A stretch of DNA of 64,000 nucleotides from Opitutaceae bacterium (GTDB taxonomy: Bacteria; Verrucomicrobiota; Verrucomicrobiia; Opitutales; Opitutaceae). Location: the NCBI GenBank assembly GCA_016794785.1, contig JAEUHC010000003.1, forward strand, positions 100,785-164,784, in the 5' to 3' direction. This document shows positions 9,846-20,605 of the stretch, one piece after another (position 1 is the first letter of the stretch; each line of letters opens with the position of its first letter). The position numbers were made by a program, and so were the translations under genes. The notes under the pieces are model-generated. The model worked only from the letters and a program-made list of their open reading frames with translations, was not told the DNA's origin and ran no database searches.

Positions 9846-10017
9846 GGCGGATAACCTCTCGTATATAGGTAGGAGGAATGAGGCGGTGGGTTGTTCCCGC
9901 TGGCATAGCGGAAATCGTTCCATGTCTCTTACGGGCTGCCTAGAGGGACGGATGCACGGGCGCGTGGTTGCGCACGGGCAACGTGTCACACAGCTGTGAC
10001 GCAACGACGCCAAAAGG

Positions 10018-10044
10018 GTAACAGCCCGGTCACACGGCCGGGCC
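10018..10044 (-). terminator. possible hairpin terminator or repeat after trpE
   Basis: The inverted repeat GCCCGG (10024-10029) / CCGGGC (10038-10043), about ten bases past the trpE stop, could fold in the transcript. The following T-tract is weak (TGTTACCCTTTT). It also resembles the short palindromes scattered in this window. No other gene is seen between 9846 and 10054. Confidence 0.3.
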
Positions 10045-10054
10045 GCCGTCGCGG

Positions 10055-11536
10055 TCAAAAACGTTCCGCCATCGCGACTGCCTTGAGCAGGGCGGAGGCC
10101 TTGCTGATCGTTTCCTGATATTCGGAGGCGGGCACGGAATCGGCCACGACGCCTGCGCCCGCCTGAATATGAATCTGGCCTCCCTTGAGCAGCGCGGTGC
10201 GGAGCATGATGCAGGTGTCCATGTTGCCGTCGTAGCCCACGTAGCCGAGGGCACCCGCGTAGAAACCCCGTTGGGAGGGCTCGTATTGCGCGATGATCTG
10301 CATGGCGCGAATCTTGGGCGCGCCGCTCACGGTGCCGGCGGGAAACGTCGCGCGCATCAAATCGTAGGCGGTCTTGTCGGGCGCGATCTGGCCCTCGACC
10401 TGCGAGACGATGTGCATGACGTGCGAGTAGCGTTCGATGACCATCATCTCGGGCACTTTCACGGAACCGAAACGGCACACACGGCCGATGTCGTTGCGCG
10501 CGAGATCGACGAGCATGAGGTGTTCGGCGCGCTCCTTTTCATCGGCGAGGAGATCCTTTTCGAGGGCGAGATCCTCGGCGGGCGTGGCGCCGCGCTTGCG
10601 CGTGCCGGCGATCGGGCGGATCTCGACGAGGCCGTCGGTCAGTCGCACGTGGACCTCGGGCGATGCCCCCACGATTGAGAAGTCCCCGGCCTCGAGGATG
10701 AACATGTAGGGCGACGGGTTCACCGTCCGCAGCGCGCGGTAGAGATCGAGCGGGGACTTGGTGAACGGCCGCGTGAAACGCTGCGAGGGCACGAACTGGA
10801 TGATGTCGCCGGCCCGGATGAACTCTTTGCCGTCATCGACCGCCTGCTCGAAGCTGGCCTGCGTGAAGTTGCCCGGAGGCACCGTGAGCTTCGCCACATC
10901 CGCGAGGGGCGCGGGCGCGAGCGCGCGGGGCTGGCTCAGGAGCGCGTAGAGTTCGTGGAGTTCCGCGACCGCCGCGTCGTAGGCGGCACCGGCCTCGCCC
11001 CGGACGTGGGCGTTGACGCAGAGCCGGAGGGTCTGCTTCGCGCGATCGAAGATCAGCAGCGAATCAGACAGCATGAAATAAAGCAGGGGCGTGCCGAGTT
11101 CGTCCTTCGGTGCGGCGGGCACCGTGGGTTCGATGCGCGTGACATATTCGTAGGCGATGAAGCCCACCGCGCCGCCCGTGAAGCGGGGCAGCCCCGGCAC
11201 CGCGACCGGTTTGTAGCCGCGCATTTCCTGCTCGATAAGGGTGAGCGGATCCGCGGGCGTGGGGATGGTCTGCGTCGCGCCGCCGGGGATGCGCACCTCG
11301 GTGGTCTGCGGGCCACAGGCGAAAATCTTCCTCGGGCGGCACCCGATGAAGCTGTAGCGGGCGAGGTTCTCCCCGCCCTCCACCGACTCGAATAGGTAGG
11401 CCGGCCCGCCGCTGTTGAGCTTGGCGTAGGCCGAGACAGGCGTCTCAAAGTCCGCCATCAAGTCGGCGTAGACGGGGATCACGTTGCCCTGGGCGGCGAG
11501 GGCCGTGAACGCTTCCTTGGTCGGGTGGATGTTCAT
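10055..11536 (-). CDS. trpE: anthranilate synthase component I
   Basis: 493 residues from ATG 11536. Converts chorismate plus ammonia from the TrpG partner to anthranilate, the first tryptophan step. The N-terminal feedback-site region reads LFESVEGGENLARYSFIG, close to the LLES tryptophan-binding motif. The catalytic domain has FVPSQRF, SPYMFILEAGDFSIVGASPE, IRPIAGTRKRGATPAED, LVDLARNDIGRV and TVSGAPKIRAMQII. No trpG follows in this window. No leader peptide or attenuator was recognised in the 133 bp between trpE and the divergent sulfatase. Homologous to menF in this window, but the motif set fits TrpE. Confidence 0.96.
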   Translation of the reverse strand: MNIHPTKEAFTALAAQGNVIPVYADLMADFETPVSAYAKLNSGGPAYLFESVEGGENLARYSFIGCRPRKIFACGPQTTEVRIPGGATQTIPTPADPLTLIEQEMRGYKPVAVPGLPRFTGGAVGFIAYEYVTRIEPTVPAAPKDELGTPLLYFMLSDSLLIFDRAKQTLRLCVNAHVRGEAGAAYDAAVAELHELYALLSQPRALAPAPLADVAKLTVPPGNFTQASFEQAVDDGKEFIRAGDIIQFVPSQRFTRPFTKSPLDLYRALRTVNPSPYMFILEAGDFSIVGASPEVHVRLTDGLVEIRPIAGTRKRGATPAEDLALEKDLLADEKERAEHLMLVDLARNDIGRVCRFGSVKVPEMMVIERYSHVMHIVSQVEGQIAPDKTAYDLMRATFPAGTVSGAPKIRAMQIIAQYEPSQRGFYAGALGYVGYDGNMDTCIMLRTALLKGGQIHIQAGAGVVADSVPASEYQETISKASALLKAVAMAERF

Positions 11537-11669
11537 CGTCGAAACGTGCGTTAATGCGCCCGGCCGCCGTCGCTCGCAAGGCGGAAGACTCCGGCTGTGG
11601 CGGCGCATTATCACAGGGACTGTTTCGGCTCGAAACGCGCTCGTGAAATCCCGAGCGTGACGCCGCCCC

Positions 11670-13067
11670 ATGAAAACAATCCCGGTTTTATTTTCCCTTT
11701 TGGCGCTCGCTGGTGTGATCGCCCGAGCCGCGCCCGCCGATCGGCCCAACGTCGTCATCATCTACGCCGACGATCTCGGGTGGGGCGATCTCGGTTGCTA
11801 TGGCAATCCCGTCATCCGCACGCCGAACCTTGATCGCATGGCCGCGGAGGGGATGCGCTTCACGGATTTCTACTCGGCGGCAGAGGTCTGCACGCCGAGC
11901 CGAGCCGCGCTGCTGACCGGTCGTTATCCGCTGCGCAACGGCATGTGCCACGATCAGTTTCGCGTGCTGCGCAACAACTCCGCCGGCGGGCTGCCGCGCG
12001 ATGAAGTGACGTTGCCCGAACTCCTCAAAGGCCGCGGCTACTCGACCGGCATCGTCGGCAAGTGGCATCTCGGTCATCTGCCGGAGCACCTCCCGGCGCA
12101 CCACGGGTTCGATGCCTACTTCGGGATGCCCTATTCCAACGACATGATGCCGGCGCCCGACGCGCCCAAGGGCCGTCCTAAATTCTACGAGGAGAACAAC
12201 GCCTACTGGCGCACACCTCTGATCCGCGGCACGGAGATCGTCGAGGCCCAGCCGGATCAGCGGCTGCTCACCAGGCGCTACACCGAGGAGGCGGTGAAAT
12301 TCATCCGCGAGAAAAAGGCCGCGCCGTTCTTCCTCTATGTCGCGCACAGTTTCCCGCATGTGCCGCTGTTTGCCTCCGAGCGCTTCCGCGGCAAGAGCGC
12401 GGCGGGCGTCTATGGCGACGTGATCGAGGAACTCGACTGGAGCGTCGGGGAAATCCTCGCCACGCTGCGCACCGAGGGGCTCGACCGGAAAACCCTCGTG
12501 GTCTTCAGCAGCGACAACGGCCCTTGGCTGATTTTCAACCACCACGGCGGCTCCGCCGGGCCGCTCCGCGAGGGCAAGGGCTCGACGTGGGAAGGCGGCA
12601 TGCGCGTGCCCGGTCTCGCGTGGTGGCCCGGAAAAATCCCGGCTGGCTCCGTGCAACGCGAGATCGCCACGACGATGGATCTCTTCACGACGTGCGCGAA
12701 GCTCGCGGGCGCGACCGTGCCCGCGGATCGCACGATTGACGGGCTGGATATCTCGCCGCTGCTCTTCAACACGGGTCCGGTGGCGCGCGACGCGTTCTTC
12801 TACTATCGCGGCGCCACGCTCTACGCGGCGCGGCTGGGCCACTGGAAGGCGCACTACATCACGCGCTCCGCCTACGGCCCGGACCAGCCCGTGAAGCACG
12901 AACCGCCTCAGCTTTATCACCTCGGCGAGGATGTCAGCGAACGCATCGATCGCGCGAAGGAGAATCCCGCCGTGCTCGCACGGATCAACGAGGCGGTCGC
13001 GCGGCATCGCGCGGACTTGAAGCCGGCGCCCTCCCAGTTGATCGAGACCGTGGCGCGGGCGAATTGA
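11670..13067 (+). CDS. secreted sulfatase (arylsulfatase family)
   Basis: 465 residues with a signal peptide at residues 1-20 (MKTIPVLFSLLALAGVIARA). The sulfatase signature CTPSRAALLTGR places the formylglycine cysteine at residue 74. Metal ligands are visible in IYADDLGWGDLG and FSSDNGPW, and GIVGKWHLG is a conserved block. It therefore depends on a formylglycine-generating enzyme, not found in this window. Substrate unknown; likely a sulfated polysaccharide or glycoconjugate, as is common for this phylum. The gene diverges from trpE. glmS converges from the right with a palindrome between. Confidence 0.94.
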   Translation: MKTIPVLFSLLALAGVIARAAPADRPNVVIIYADDLGWGDLGCYGNPVIRTPNLDRMAAEGMRFTDFYSAAEVCTPSRAALLTGRYPLRNGMCHDQFRVLRNNSAGGLPRDEVTLPELLKGRGYSTGIVGKWHLGHLPEHLPAHHGFDAYFGMPYSNDMMPAPDAPKGRPKFYEENNAYWRTPLIRGTEIVEAQPDQRLLTRRYTEEAVKFIREKKAAPFFLYVAHSFPHVPLFASERFRGKSAAGVYGDVIEELDWSVGEILATLRTEGLDRKTLVVFSSDNGPWLIFNHHGGSAGPLREGKGSTWEGGMRVPGLAWWPGKIPAGSVQREIATTMDLFTTCAKLAGATVPADRTIDGLDISPLLFNTGPVARDAFFYYRGATLYAARLGHWKAHYITRSAYGPDQPVKHEPPQLYHLGEDVSERIDRAKENPAVLARINEAVARHRADLKPAPSQLIETVARAN

Positions 13068-13080
13068 CCGGAATTGAATT

Positions 13081-13146
13081 GTAGGGCCCGAGCTTGCTCG
13101 GGCCTTTGCGCGGTCGCGGGCCGGCCTCAGCAAGCTGAGGCCCTAC
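13081..13146. repeat. double-hairpin palindromic element between sulfatase and glmS
   Basis: Hairpins GGCCCGAGC-TT-GCTCGGGCC (13085-13104, slightly offset) and GGCCTCAGC-AA-GCTGAGGCC (13123-13142) lie between edges GTAGGG and CCCTAC. The first 26 bases are identical to the element at 47221. Confidence 0.85.
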
Positions 13147-13159
13147 GGGTGGAGCTTGC

Positions 13160-15013
<1,854 letters not shown>

Positions 15014-15246
15014 GGGATGGTGGAAAAGGATTTTGCCGGGAAGAGCGAGCGTGCAGCACGTAATACGCCTGCGCCAGGGATCGCTTTCCCGAACCTGAAG
15101 TTAATCGGCGATTTCCCCACTGGCTTGAGCCTTGCCGGACGAGGGGCTCCAGCGTGCCGGCACTTGTCATATTTCGGAGAAATTGCTGGCGAATGGCAGG
15201 GCGGCGGCAAGGGTTGGGCGCACCAGCCCCTCAACCCAATCCCCTC

Positions 15247-16551
15247 ATGCGCAAGAATCTCGTCACCACCCAAAAACGTGTGCTCGCCGTCATCATGGGC
15301 GGCGGCCGCGGCACCCGTCTCCACCCCCTCACACAGGAGCGCTGCAAGCCCGCCGTGCCGCTCGCCGGCAAATATCGCCTCGTCGACATCCCGATCTCGA
15401 ACTGCCTCAACAGCGACATCAACCGGATGTTTCTGCTCACGCAGTTTCAGACGGCTTCTCTGCACCGCCACGTGCAGACCACCTACCACTTCGATCCGTT
15501 CGGCGGGGGCTTCGTCGACATCATGTCCGCGGAGCAGACCGAGAAGGGCTCTGACTGGTATCAGGGCACGGCCGATGCCGTGCGGCGCAATCTGATCCAC
15601 TTCCGCAGTTTCCCGCACGACCTGGTGCTCATTCTCTCCGGCGACCAGCTCTACCGGATGGATTTCCGCCGCATCATCGAGGAGCACACGGTCAACCATG
15701 CCGACGTCACGATCGCGTCGATTCCGTTTCCCGTTTCCAAGGTCGCCGGCCTCGGCCTGATGCAGGTCAACGATGACCAGACCATCCAGCGTTTCGTCGA
15801 GAAGCCGAAGGATCCCGCCGTCATCGACAGCCTCACGCTGAGCCCAAAGCTCGAGGCTTCGTTGCAAACCAAGTCTGTGGAAAAACAGTGCCTCGCCTCG
15901 ATGGGCATCTATGTTTTCAACCGCCAGGTGCTGGCCGACGCGCTCGACAACTCGATGACCGACTTCGGCAAGGAAGTCATCCCGAGCCTGCTCGGGAAAA
16001 AGAAACTCTGCGCGCACATCTTCGAGGGCTACTGGGAAGACATCGGCACCGTGCGCGCCTTCTTCGAGGCCAACCTCGCGCTCGCGCAACCGCTGCCGCC
16101 GTTCAACTTCTTCGATCCCTCCGCGCCGATTTACACGCAGGACCGCTACTTGCCGGCCTCCAAGCTCAACAAGTGCGCCATTGATCATGTTGTGATCGGC
16201 GACGGCTCGATTCTCACGGATTCCACACTGCGCCACTGCGTGCTGGGCATCCGCTCCTACGTCGGCGAGGGCAGCAACCTTGAGGACACGATCGTGATGG
16301 GCTCGGACAACTACGAGACCGACGCGCAGCTGGCTGAAAACATCGCCTTGGGTCGCCCGCACCTCGGCGTGGGCAAGCATTGCCGGGTCAAGGGGGCCAT
16401 CATCGACAAGAACACGCGCATCGGTGATGGCTGCGTGCTCATCGCCGACGGCAAGGCCGATGGCACCTACGCCGACGGCCGCGTGATCGTGCGCGATGGC
16501 GTGCTGGTCGTGCCGAAGAACATGATCCTGCCGGCGGGCACGATCGTTTAA
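15247..16551 (+). CDS. glgC: glucose-1-phosphate adenylyltransferase (ADP-glucose pyrophosphorylase)
   Basis: 434 residues from ATG 15247; an in-frame GTG further upstream would add an unlikely leader. Makes ADP-glucose for glycogen synthesis. The nucleotide-binding loop is MGGGRGTRLHPLT at about 17-29, followed by ERCKPAVPLAGKYRLVDIPISNC. The catalytic region has WYQGTADAVRRN and LSGDQLYRMD, and the product-binding EGYWEDIGT is present. The C-terminal third is the left-handed beta-helix found in allosteric GlgC. No other glg gene is adjacent. The upstream interval 15014-15246 must hold the promoters of both glgC and glmS; no clear box was picked out by eye. Confidence 0.97.
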   Translation: MRKNLVTTQKRVLAVIMGGGRGTRLHPLTQERCKPAVPLAGKYRLVDIPISNCLNSDINRMFLLTQFQTASLHRHVQTTYHFDPFGGGFVDIMSAEQTEKGSDWYQGTADAVRRNLIHFRSFPHDLVLILSGDQLYRMDFRRIIEEHTVNHADVTIASIPFPVSKVAGLGLMQVNDDQTIQRFVEKPKDPAVIDSLTLSPKLEASLQTKSVEKQCLASMGIYVFNRQVLADALDNSMTDFGKEVIPSLLGKKKLCAHIFEGYWEDIGTVRAFFEANLALAQPLPPFNFFDPSAPIYTQDRYLPASKLNKCAIDHVVIGDGSILTDSTLRHCVLGIRSYVGEGSNLEDTIVMGSDNYETDAQLAENIALGRPHLGVGKHCRVKGAIIDKNTRIGDGCVLIADGKADGTYADGRVIVRDGVLVVPKNMILPAGTIV

Positions 16552-16580
16552 TACCAACGTCCGCTTCTTTTTAGACCTTT

Positions 16581-16654
16581 GTCATTGCGAGGTGCGCGCA
16601 GCGCGCCGTGGCAATCCAGCTGGATTGCTTCGTCGCTCCGCTCCTCGCAATGAC
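16581..16654. repeat. 74-bp palindromic repeat (TCATTGCGAG type), copy 1
   Basis: Begins GTCATTGCGAGGTGCGCGCA and ends CTCCTCGCAATGAC, with a central CCAGCTGG. It is the exact reverse complement of the copy at 37905-37978. Similarity continues into both flanks with mismatches. The core resembles a palindrome known from many bacterial genomes. It lies between glgC and the convergent TPR gene. Confidence 0.9.
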
Positions 16655-16708
16655 AGTCCAAAAGCGAAGGCACGTTGTTATGAGCCGATCTCTCGGCCGT
16701 CGGCTTGG

Positions 16709-17566
16709 CTACTTCAGGCGCGCGACTGCGTCCTTTGCCTGGCGGTTGCCAGGATCGAGCCGAAGGGCGGTCTCGTAGGCGGTGCGCGCCTCCGCGGGGC
16801 GCTGGAGTTTTTCCTCGATGTTGCCGATCCGGTGCCAGACGGCGCTGTGCGGCGGCGAAGCGGGCGAGGGCGGGGTGAGCGCGACACATTGCCTTAGGCG
16901 CGCCAGCCCGCGTTCGAGATTCTGGCCGCTGATTGAGGCGGTGCGGCCATACTGGTAGAGCGCCGTGTAGTGGTCGGGCTGGGCGGCGATCAGCTCGTCG
17001 CAGACCTTGAAGGCGCCGGCGTAGTCCTTGTCGTCCACGCGGCTGATGATGCTGAGGACGGTGGCGCGTTCGGGATCGTGCTTGCGCAGCTCGGCCAGAT
17101 GGGCGCGGGCCTTGGCGCCGCTGCCGATGGGCCAGGGCGCGTGGTGATAAAAGCGAAACAGCGCCTCGCGTGCGTCGAGCTGAGCGGGATCGAGGGCGAC
17201 TGCTTTTTCCAGCATGTCGCGGCCCTTATTCGCGCTAGAGAGCGAGCGCGAGCGGTTGGCGGCGTTGAGCAGCGCCCCGCCGTAGGCGGCGAGGTAGGTG
17301 GCGTTGGCGGGTTCGAGTTCCGCGGCCTCGCCAAACCATTTCGCGGCCTCCTCCAGCGCCGCGGCGTCGTTGCGCCGCGCGCAGACGCGTCCGAGGTAGT
17401 GGCGCACCGCGGCGTTTTTCGGTTCCGCCGCGGCCACCGCGGAAAAAGCCGCGTGGGCCTCCGGGTAGCGCCGGGCCTTGAAATGTTCGACGGCGGCCTC
17501 GAATTCACCGGCGCACACGGTCGTGAGTGGAAGCAGCAGAAGAGCGACGAGACTGAGACGGGGCAT
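16709..17566 (-). CDS. secreted tetratricopeptide-repeat protein
   Basis: 285 residues with a signal peptide (MPRLSLVALLLLPLTTVCAG). TPR-like helix pairs follow: FEAAVEHFKARRYPEAHAAF, ALEEAAKWFGEAAELEPANA, and at the end LQRPAEARTAYETALRLDPG. Such repeats bind other proteins; no enzymatic motif is present. The start at 17566 is chosen because it gives the signal peptide directly. It follows holB by about 50 bp on the same strand and may be its last operon member. Specific role unknown. Confidence 0.85.
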   Translation of the reverse strand: MPRLSLVALLLLPLTTVCAGEFEAAVEHFKARRYPEAHAAFSAVAAAEPKNAAVRHYLGRVCARRNDAAALEEAAKWFGEAAELEPANATYLAAYGGALLNAANRSRSLSSANKGRDMLEKAVALDPAQLDAREALFRFYHHAPWPIGSGAKARAHLAELRKHDPERATVLSIISRVDDKDYAGAFKVCDELIAAQPDHYTALYQYGRTASISGQNLERGLARLRQCVALTPPSPASPPHSAVWHRIGNIEEKLQRPAEARTAYETALRLDPGNRQAKDAVARLK

Positions 17567-17616
17567 GTGGGGGAAACAGCTGTCCGTGAAAAAGGTTTCC
17601 GCGATTTTTGTCACGC

Positions 17617-18585
17617 TTACCGCCGCGACCACAGCCGCAGCGAAGACAGCAGGAAATTCTCCAGCACTGCCGACTCGTTGAGATTCAGCCGCAGCAGGCC
17701 GGTATCGTGCTCAAGCTGCCCGATGGCGGCGACGAGCGCCCGGCGCGTCGGCTCGTCGCCAGCGGCAAGGCGGGGAAGGGAAAATTCTCGCGTGGCTTGC
17801 GCGATTTCGGAGAACAGGCGCAGCCGCAGGCCATTCGCGAGGCCCGTCTCGATGGCGGTCTGCTCATCGTCGTCGAGGTCGGGCGGGAGTTTTCCCTTCT
17901 GGGCCTTCCACGCCTCGGCGGTGGCGAAGTCCAGCACCGCGCCGAACCGCGCGACGAGCCCGTAAAGGGTGAAAATATGATCCGCGATCTCGGCCTTGTC
18001 GTTGGCCACGCCGTCGGCGAGCCGGCCGAGCCAGGCGCGGTAGTCGTCGCGCCACGCAGCCCAGCCATCGGCGGCGACGGGTGCGGCGGTCGCGGGGAAG
18101 CGGAAAATCAGCACGCGGCTGCGAATCGTGGGCAGCAGCGCATAGGGCCGAGTCGTGAGCAGGAGGAGTGTGGTGTTGGCGGGCGGCTCCTCGAGCGTCT
18201 TGAGGAAGACATTGGCCGCCGTGAGATGCATGCGATCGACTTCGTGGATGATCGCGACCTTGCGCGGGGCGACGGCGGGCGAGACCTGGACCTTGCCGAT
18301 GAGATCGCGCGTGGCATCGGCTGAAATCTGGCGCATCTTGCCGGCCGGGCGCAGCGCGAAGCAGTCCGGATGCTGATCGGGTGGAAAGGTCGCCGAGGCG
18401 CGCCGGCCTTCGGGACCGTTGAGCAGGCGGTCCGCGATGGCGTGGGCGATGGCGGCGAGTGTCTCTGGATCGTCGCCATGCAGGAGCAGGCTGTGCGAGA
18501 GCCGATGCCGGGCGATCGCTTGGTCAATCACCGCGACCGCCGGGGTGCCGGCGAGGGCGGCGGGCCAGGGAGTCACAGGAGACAT
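17617..18585 (-). CDS. holB: DNA polymerase III delta' subunit
   Basis: 322 residues. Clamp-loader subunit. Recognised from SHSLLLHGDDPETLAAIAHAIADRLL, VAIIHEVDRMHLTAANVFLKTLEEPP and LLLTTRPYALLPTIRSR, the last being the SRC-like segment. The P-loop is degenerate (LLLHGDDPETLA, no GKT) and the zinc cysteines are absent; this fits a delta' that does not hydrolyse ATP. tmk lies 97 bp upstream on the same strand, the common tmk-holB arrangement. The spacer between them has been filled by an inverted repeat. Confidence 0.93.
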   Translation of the reverse strand: MSPVTPWPAALAGTPAVAVIDQAIARHRLSHSLLLHGDDPETLAAIAHAIADRLLNGPEGRRASATFPPDQHPDCFALRPAGKMRQISADATRDLIGKVQVSPAVAPRKVAIIHEVDRMHLTAANVFLKTLEEPPANTTLLLLTTRPYALLPTIRSRVLIFRFPATAAPVAADGWAAWRDDYRAWLGRLADGVANDKAEIADHIFTLYGLVARFGAVLDFATAEAWKAQKGKLPPDLDDDEQTAIETGLANGLRLRLFSEIAQATREFSLPRLAAGDEPTRRALVAAIGQLEHDTGLLRLNLNESAVLENFLLSSLRLWSRR

Positions 18586-18594
18586 AATGATACC

Positions 18595-18671
18595 AGAAGT
18601 TAGATGTCAGAGGCGGAAGGCCGAAAGATGATGTCGAAGTGCGATGTTCTGACTTCTGACATCCGGCTTCT
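18595..18671. repeat. inverted repeat in the tmk-holB spacer
   Basis: The arms AGAAGTTAGATGTCAGA (18595-18611) and TCTGACATCCGGCTTCT (18655-18671) pair apart from three bases. Short TCTGACTTCTGAC units lie next to the right arm. It occupies most of the gap between tmk and holB. Confidence 0.75.
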
Positions 18672-18682
18672 GACCTATTGTC

Positions 18683-19330
18683 TTACTTCAGTCGCGCCTG
18701 CACCTCGGCCCAGATCTTCTTTTCAATCGCGTCCTCGGTCTTGGTGCCGTCGACGACGATGAAGCGCTCGGGCAGGCCTTGGGCGAGCACCAGGTAGCCC
18801 TGGCGGACCTTGGTGTAGAAATCCACGTTTTCGCGCTCCATGCGGTCCGGCAGGCCGGAGGCGCGGGTCTTGAGGCGCGCGAGGCTGACCGCCTCCGGCA
18901 CATCGATCACGATGGTGAGATCGGGCATCACATCGCCGACGGCGAAGCGGTTGATCTGTGCCACGGGCCCGGCGGCGAGGTTGCGAGCGATGCCCTGGTA
19001 TACGGTCGAGGAGTCGAGGAAACGATCACTGAGCACGATTGCCCCGCGCAGCAGGGCGGGGGCGATGACCTCGCGCACGAGCTGCGCGCGGGCGGCGGTG
19101 AAGAGCAGCAGCTCCGTCTCGGCGCACATCTCGTCGCCCTTGGAATTGTGGACGATGATGTTCCGAATCTGCTCGCCGATCTCCGTGCCGCCGGGCTCGC
19201 GGGTCGTGACGACATCGCGGTGGGTCTTCTGAAAGTGGGCCGCGAGACGCGCGATCTGGGTGGACTTGCCCGAGCCTTCGGAACCCTCGAAGGAGACCAG
19301 GCGGCCGGCGGGTTTGGTTTTCGACGACAT
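18683..19330 (-). CDS. tmk: thymidylate kinase
   Basis: 215 residues. Phosphorylates dTMP to dTDP. P-loop FEGSEGSGKSTQ at about residues 14-25, the DR(Y/F/H) region TTREPGGTEIGEQIR, and SDRFLDSSTVYQGIAR. The lid has RASGLPDRMERENVDFY. The start at 19330 is the ATG closest to the P-loop with a normal N-terminus. It is 19 bp after the PfkB gene on the same strand, so PfkB, tmk, holB and the TPR gene may be one transcription unit. Confidence 0.97.
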   Translation of the reverse strand: MSSKTKPAGRLVSFEGSEGSGKSTQIARLAAHFQKTHRDVVTTREPGGTEIGEQIRNIIVHNSKGDEMCAETELLLFTAARAQLVREVIAPALLRGAIVLSDRFLDSSTVYQGIARNLAAGPVAQINRFAVGDVMPDLTIVIDVPEAVSLARLKTRASGLPDRMERENVDFYTKVRQGYLVLAQGLPERFIVVDGTKTEDAIEKKIWAEVQARLK

Positions 19331-19349
19331 GAGCAGAGAATGGCGGGCT

Positions 19350-20459
19350 TCAGCGCCAGTTGGCGAGGAAGGTTTCCAGCGCGGCCAGGCTCGGGCTCTC
19401 GCCGGTGCGCACATAATGGCCGCTCGTGCTCACGCCGAGCGCAAGGCACGCCTCGGGATCGAGGCCGAGGAGCTGGCCGGTGGTGAAGCCCGCGTTGAAA
19501 TGATCGCCGGCGCCGGTGGTGATTTTCGGCTTGGCGGTGTAGGGGCCGGGCACGCAGGCCGATCCTGCGGCGGTGGCGCACGCAGCGCACTCGACCGGGT
19601 GGATTACGACCGTGTGCAGACCGAGCTGGGCGCGAATCGCGGTGGCGGTGGCGCGGAGGCTGGCCTCCTCGGCGCTGACCGTGCCGCAGCCGAGCGCGGC
19701 GGCGACTTGCTGCGCCTCCTTGAGATTGAGCCCGAGCGTCACGCGGCCGAACGGCGAGAACTTCCCGATGGCCGCGAGCGCGGCGCGCAGATCCTCGGCC
19801 GAGCGTTTTTCCGGATCGGCGAGGTCGAAGAAGTAAACGCGATCGGGCGCCGGCGGCAGCTTTGGCAACACATGCTCGGTGAGCGCGGTGAAGATCGCCG
19901 TCATGTTTGGGATCATCGTCCAGTTCACGAGCGCCACGAGGCTGGCGGCGGCGATCTCGGCGTGGAAGGCGGCCTCGCCCATCACCGCGCAGATGCGGTC
20001 GTAGGTGATCTCGTCGAGGCAGCGCATCTGGCCGAGCATGAGCTTGCCATCGTTGCACTCGATCGCGGTCGTCTGGGCGGCGGCGCAGATCGAGACGGTG
20101 CGGGCGCGGGCGGCCATCGCGGCGAAGACCGGGTGGATGGCGGGCTCGCCGACGGCGCCAATGTAGGTCACGCGCGCGCCGGCGGAGAGGAGGGCGTTGG
20201 CCATGATGGGGCCGTTGCCGCCGAGTTTGTCGATGCGCGGGTAAAGCTCGATGTTGGTGCTCTTGCCGGCGGCGGCGCTGATGCGCTGGCCGAGCTCGGC
20301 GAGCGTGGCGATGGGCGTGAAGTTGTCCCCGGCGCTCCGGCGCAGGCCGACGGGCGTGACGATGGTGTCGACAAAGCCGTCGAAGCCCACGAGGGCGCTG
20401 GCGGAGCCGATGGCGGCGCGGCGGGACTTGAGTTGATCGAGGGCGCGTTGGCGGAACAT
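19350..20459 (-). CDS. PfkB-family carbohydrate kinase
   Basis: 369 residues. The ribokinase-fold signature 2 is visible as TTGAGDHFNAGF near the C-terminus, with the catalytic Asp in GAGD. The N-terminal sugar-binding part has GFDGFVDTIV and GGNGPIMANALLSAGARVTYIGAVG. It should phosphorylate a sugar or nucleoside with ATP; which one cannot be deduced. It contains several cysteines in VECAACATAAGSACVPG, possibly chance. Start at 20459 is the ATG before the first conserved block. It diverges from the TolQ-like gene across about 130-145 bp. Confidence 0.9.
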   Translation of the reverse strand: MFRQRALDQLKSRRAAIGSASALVGFDGFVDTIVTPVGLRRSAGDNFTPIATLAELGQRISAAAGKSTNIELYPRIDKLGGNGPIMANALLSAGARVTYIGAVGEPAIHPVFAAMAARARTVSICAAAQTTAIECNDGKLMLGQMRCLDEITYDRICAVMGEAAFHAEIAAASLVALVNWTMIPNMTAIFTALTEHVLPKLPPAPDRVYFFDLADPEKRSAEDLRAALAAIGKFSPFGRVTLGLNLKEAQQVAAALGCGTVSAEEASLRATATAIRAQLGLHTVVIHPVECAACATAAGSACVPGPYTAKPKITTGAGDHFNAGFTTGQLLGLDPEACLALGVSTSGHYVRTGESPSLAALETFLANWR

Positions 20460-20605
20460 AAAATGGGTCGAAGGTGGGAAGCGGGCCCCCGAGCAAAAAA
20501 CCCGCGCCGGCCGTCGCAAACAGATTCGCGCGCCGCCGTGAACAAGTCGCCCGGGTTTTCCGTTGAACGCGCGGATCAAACCCGGCAACTGTGTGCAACA
20601 CGCTC

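Noticed and set aside
11537..11669. Tryptophan leader/attenuator before trpE
   Set aside because: No short frame with tandem Trp codons and no terminator-like hairpin with a T-tract was found in this interval.
15014..15246. glmS ribozyme upstream of glmS
   Set aside because: The interval shows no recognisable ribozyme core, and that element is mainly found in Firmicutes.
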